The notes beneath the pieces are model-generated. The model was not told where the DNA came from. It did not search any database and saw only the letters and a list, made by a program, of their open reading frames with translations. Below are positions 62,284 to 64,000 of a stretch of 64,000 bases of DNA, one piece after another. The number at the start of each line of letters is the position of its first letter. Position 1 is the stretch's first letter. The DNA is from Streptomyces sp. ISL-96 (lineage in GTDB: Bacteria > Actinomycetota > Actinomycetes > Streptomycetales > Streptomycetaceae). Where the stretch lies: positions 23,505 through 87,504 of the forward strand of contig NZ_JAGGPA010000013.1 in assembly GCF_018614035.1 (NCBI RefSeq), in the 5' to 3' direction. Made by a program: the position numbers and the translations under genes.

Positions 62284-63111
62284 CTACGCCTGGATCTTCC
62301 CGGCGTAGATGTCCCGCCCGGCGGGCAGCCGCACCTCCACCGGCACCCCGAACGCGTACAGCAGCGTGGTCGAGGCGACGGCCACCGTACGTCCCGCGTT
62401 GGCGAAGTCGAAGCGGTGGCGGACCTTGCGCAGCCGCCCCTCGTCGTCGAGGTACGCGTCGAACGGGACCGCGTCCTTGGAGAACCCTTTCGCCGCGGCG
62501 GCGAGCGCACCGCGCGCGTGCGGCGCGGCAAGGCGAGCGGCCCGAGCGATGTCCGTAACCCCGCGATAGTGCCGAACCGCGGTCCCGGCCAGGTCGGCCC
62601 TCCCCACGTACGTCGCTTCCTTCGCCCCACGCAGCAGCTCCGCGGCGGCGAGCGGATCCGTCGCCCCGCCGGTGACGAGATTCCCGTCGTCCAGCGTCGT
62701 CGTGTCGATCCGTACCCACTTGTCGGCGGGCACGCCCGCGCCCCGGTTCTTCATGTAGAGCGCACCAGGAGCAAGCAACTCAGTAATGGGCCGGTGCTTG
62801 TCCACACCATTCGGATCGGGCGGCAGCAGCACCTTGAGCTGCCCCATCCGCTTCCTGAAGTCGTACGCCCCTTCGCCCCGGATGGTGACGCGGGTGCCGC
62901 CGGTGGCCATGACCATGGACGTACGGGCCTTCGAACTCCCCGCGGCGACCAGCGCGTCGGCCGCACCGCGCACGGTGACGAGGGGGTCACCACCCTGCTG
63001 GTCCTCGGCGACCGCACCGCCCCCGGAACACCCGGAGGAAGTCGCGATCAGCCCGGCCACGACGGCCGCAGTGACCGCCCCACCCTTGCTTCTGTGCTGC
63101 TGCACCACCAT
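62284..63111 (-). CDS. LppX/LprG-type lipoprotein
   Basis: A 275-residue lipoprotein. The signal ends in the lipobox SSGC (Cys at about residue 28), then DPLVTVRGAADALVAAGSSKARTSMVM leads into a beta-rich domain like mycobacterial LprG/LppX, which bind lipids in a hydrophobic pocket. No catalytic residues are seen. The ATG is about 12 bases after GGGGG. It is on the same strand as, and about 110 bases upstream of, the small hypothetical gene. Confidence 0.85.
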   Translation of the reverse strand: MVVQQHRSKGGAVTAAVVAGLIATSSGCSGGGAVAEDQQGGDPLVTVRGAADALVAAGSSKARTSMVMATGGTRVTIRGEGAYDFRKRMGQLKVLLPPDPNGVDKHRPITELLAPGALYMKNRGAGVPADKWVRIDTTTLDDGNLVTGGATDPLAAAELLRGAKEATYVGRADLAGTAVRHYRGVTDIARAARLAAPHARGALAAAAKGFSKDAVPFDAYLDDEGRLRKVRHRFDFANAGRTVAVASTTLLYAFGVPVEVRLPAGRDIYAGKIQA

Positions 63112-63249
63112 CGCCGCCAACCCCCAACGCCCTACCGCCCGGTGTCCAATCCCACCCGCCCCGCCTAACGACCCCCCACCACCCCCGGTCACGCCCAAAG
63201 CGAACAGGTTGCCCAAGAAGGGGGGCGCCGGCCCCGGTACGGTGGACGC

Positions 63250-63411
63250 GTGCTTCAAGAGGCCACACCGGACGCCCCGACCCACCGCACCGGCACAACC
63301 GAACGCGGTTCCTTCTGCTTCGCCCACTGCTGCTGCGGCTGGCGCGGCCCGGCCCGCCGCTCCCGAGACCGAGCCCGCGCGGACGCGGCCCAGCACGCAC
63401 GCACCACCTGA
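63250..63411 (+). CDS. Small Cys-containing hypothetical protein
   Basis: A 53-residue protein with four cysteines in a compact FCFAHCCCGWRGPARRSRDRARADAA block. The CGWRGPARR pattern with flanking cysteines is seen in small Streptomyces proteins and suggests a metal-binding knuckle. The GTG is six bases after TACGGT, so a leaderless start is likely. Function is unknown. Confidence 0.6.
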   Translation: MLQEATPDAPTHRTGTTERGSFCFAHCCCGWRGPARRSRDRARADAAQHARTT

Positions 63412-63731
63412 CCCAGGCGCCCCACCGGCCTCGCGAACCACGGTGCCAGGAGGGGACGTGCCGGGGCGCTCCCCGCAGGGCGTCGAATGCAAAGCGCCCG
63501 AACAACCAACGCACTGCCCGAACGTTCGGCGCCCGAGGAGACGCCACGGCGCGGCACCGACCCCAAAGCCCGGCCCGCGTAGGGCGTGCCCCCGGTTTCG
63601 GAAAGGGCCATGACTGGGGAAACTCCACTCCACTCCACTGCACCGCCCGCCCCGCCCGCCCCGCCGGAAAACATCTCCCCCGCAGGAACCCGTTCCACCG
63701 CAAAGCCGTCTCGCATCCGGGAGGCAACACC
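63412..63731. other. Intergenic region before the FAD oxidase
   Basis: No firm gene is supported in this 320-base stretch. It contains the palindrome CCGAACGTTCGG at about 63517-63528, a CTCCA triplicate and a CGCCC run (about 63624-63666), and a GGGAGG ribosome-binding site for the gene at 63732. A 50-codon frame beginning GTGCCGGGGCGCTCC after GGAGGGGAC is possible but has no family-like sequence. Confidence 0.35.
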
Positions 63732-64000
63732 ATGGAACGGCGCACATTTCTCACCTCGGCCACGGCCCTGGCAGCCACGACCACAGCAGCCGCCTGCACC
63801 GGCACCACGACGGGCACTACCACCGGCACCGGCCACGGCTCAACAGCCCGCACCGCAGCCACAGCCACCAGCACCACACCCACCCCCACACCCACCTGGA
63901 CAGCCCTGGCCCGCAGTCTCGAAGGCCCGCTCATCCGCCCCGAGGACGCCGCCTACAAGACCGCCCGCCAGCTCTACAACACGCGCTTCGACAACCTGAA
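63732..64000 (+). CDS. Secreted FAD-binding oxidoreductase, N-terminal part
   Basis: Partial gene running off the right edge. ATG after GGGAGG. The first 60 residues are a signal peptide (RRTFLTSATALAATTTAAACTG, with a Tat-like RRTFL and a possible lipobox Cys) and a Thr-rich linker. The next part, WTALARSLEGPLIRPEDAAYKTARQLYNTRFD, is how berberine-bridge-type FAD oxidases begin before the FAD-binding PCMH domain. The remainder lies outside the window, so activity cannot be checked. Confidence 0.7.
   Translation, partial: MERRTFLTSATALAATTTAAACTGTTTGTTTGTGHGSTARTAATATSTTPTPTPTWTALARSLEGPLIRPEDAAYKTARQLYNTRFDNL

Overview
The window is chromosomal DNA of a Streptomyces (very high G+C, frequent GTG starts, leaderless genes with a -10 hexamer a few bases before the start, mycothiol genes mshA and mshD, a WhiG anti-sigma factor RsiG, GlnR, Nur, and the SCO4130-SCO4230 style core gene order). 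It is mostly conserved core genome with two accessory patches. No rRNA, complete tRNA, CRISPR array or phage integrase was seen.

Layout. 1-3.2 kb: phoP and phoR, divergent from phoU across a PHO box, then a tiny cysteine-rich peptide gene. 3.2-13.9 kb: gpmA, an MFS exporter, a His-rich secreted protein, ybjN-type gene and mshA, a methyltransferase, an NlpC/P60 wall hydrolase, a receiver-PP2C phosphatase, and an HbhA-like/XRE pair under a perfect palindrome. 13.9-21.3 kb is accessory: a DIP1984-family gene followed by a structured tRNA-like sequence, DUF5958 and DUF4240 genes, a decayed Tn7-like transposon (tnsA, frameshifted tnsB, truncated tnsC and tniQ), and a TetR/membrane-protein pair. 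21.4-34.2 kb: oxidoreductases, a HelR-type RNA polymerase recycling helicase with a TetR gene, an Eis-type acetyltransferase, asparaginase, rsiG, dtd, ygfZ, nur, and a rhodanese with a leader peptide. 34.3-39.6 kb: an LmeA-like lipid-binding protein, a membrane protein, a MoaD-like protein, a hydrolase, glnR (with an upstream small ORF and terminator) and a LacI regulator. 39.6-41.4 kb: an IS605 OrfB/TnpB-type insertion. 41.5-51.2 kb: htrA with an MprAB-like two-component system, a secreted 5'-nucleotidase, an internally deleted YhcG-type nuclease, mshD, and a GntR-ABC operon. 51.4-61.9 kb: ppk-CHAD-Nudix, pstSCAB behind tandem PHO boxes, pitH with its DUF47 partner, and csoR behind its operator. 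62-64 kb: small proteins, an LppX-type lipoprotein and the start of a secreted FAD oxidase.

The unifying theme is phosphate. PhoR-PhoP at one end control phoU and, by the PHO boxes seen here, the pst operon at the other end. PstSCAB imports Pi at high affinity and PitH at low affinity, Ppk stores it as polyphosphate, the overlapping CHAD gene probably binds that polymer, and the secreted nucleotidase scavenges organic phosphate. GlnR adds nitrogen control. Mycothiol synthesis is represented by MshA and MshD.
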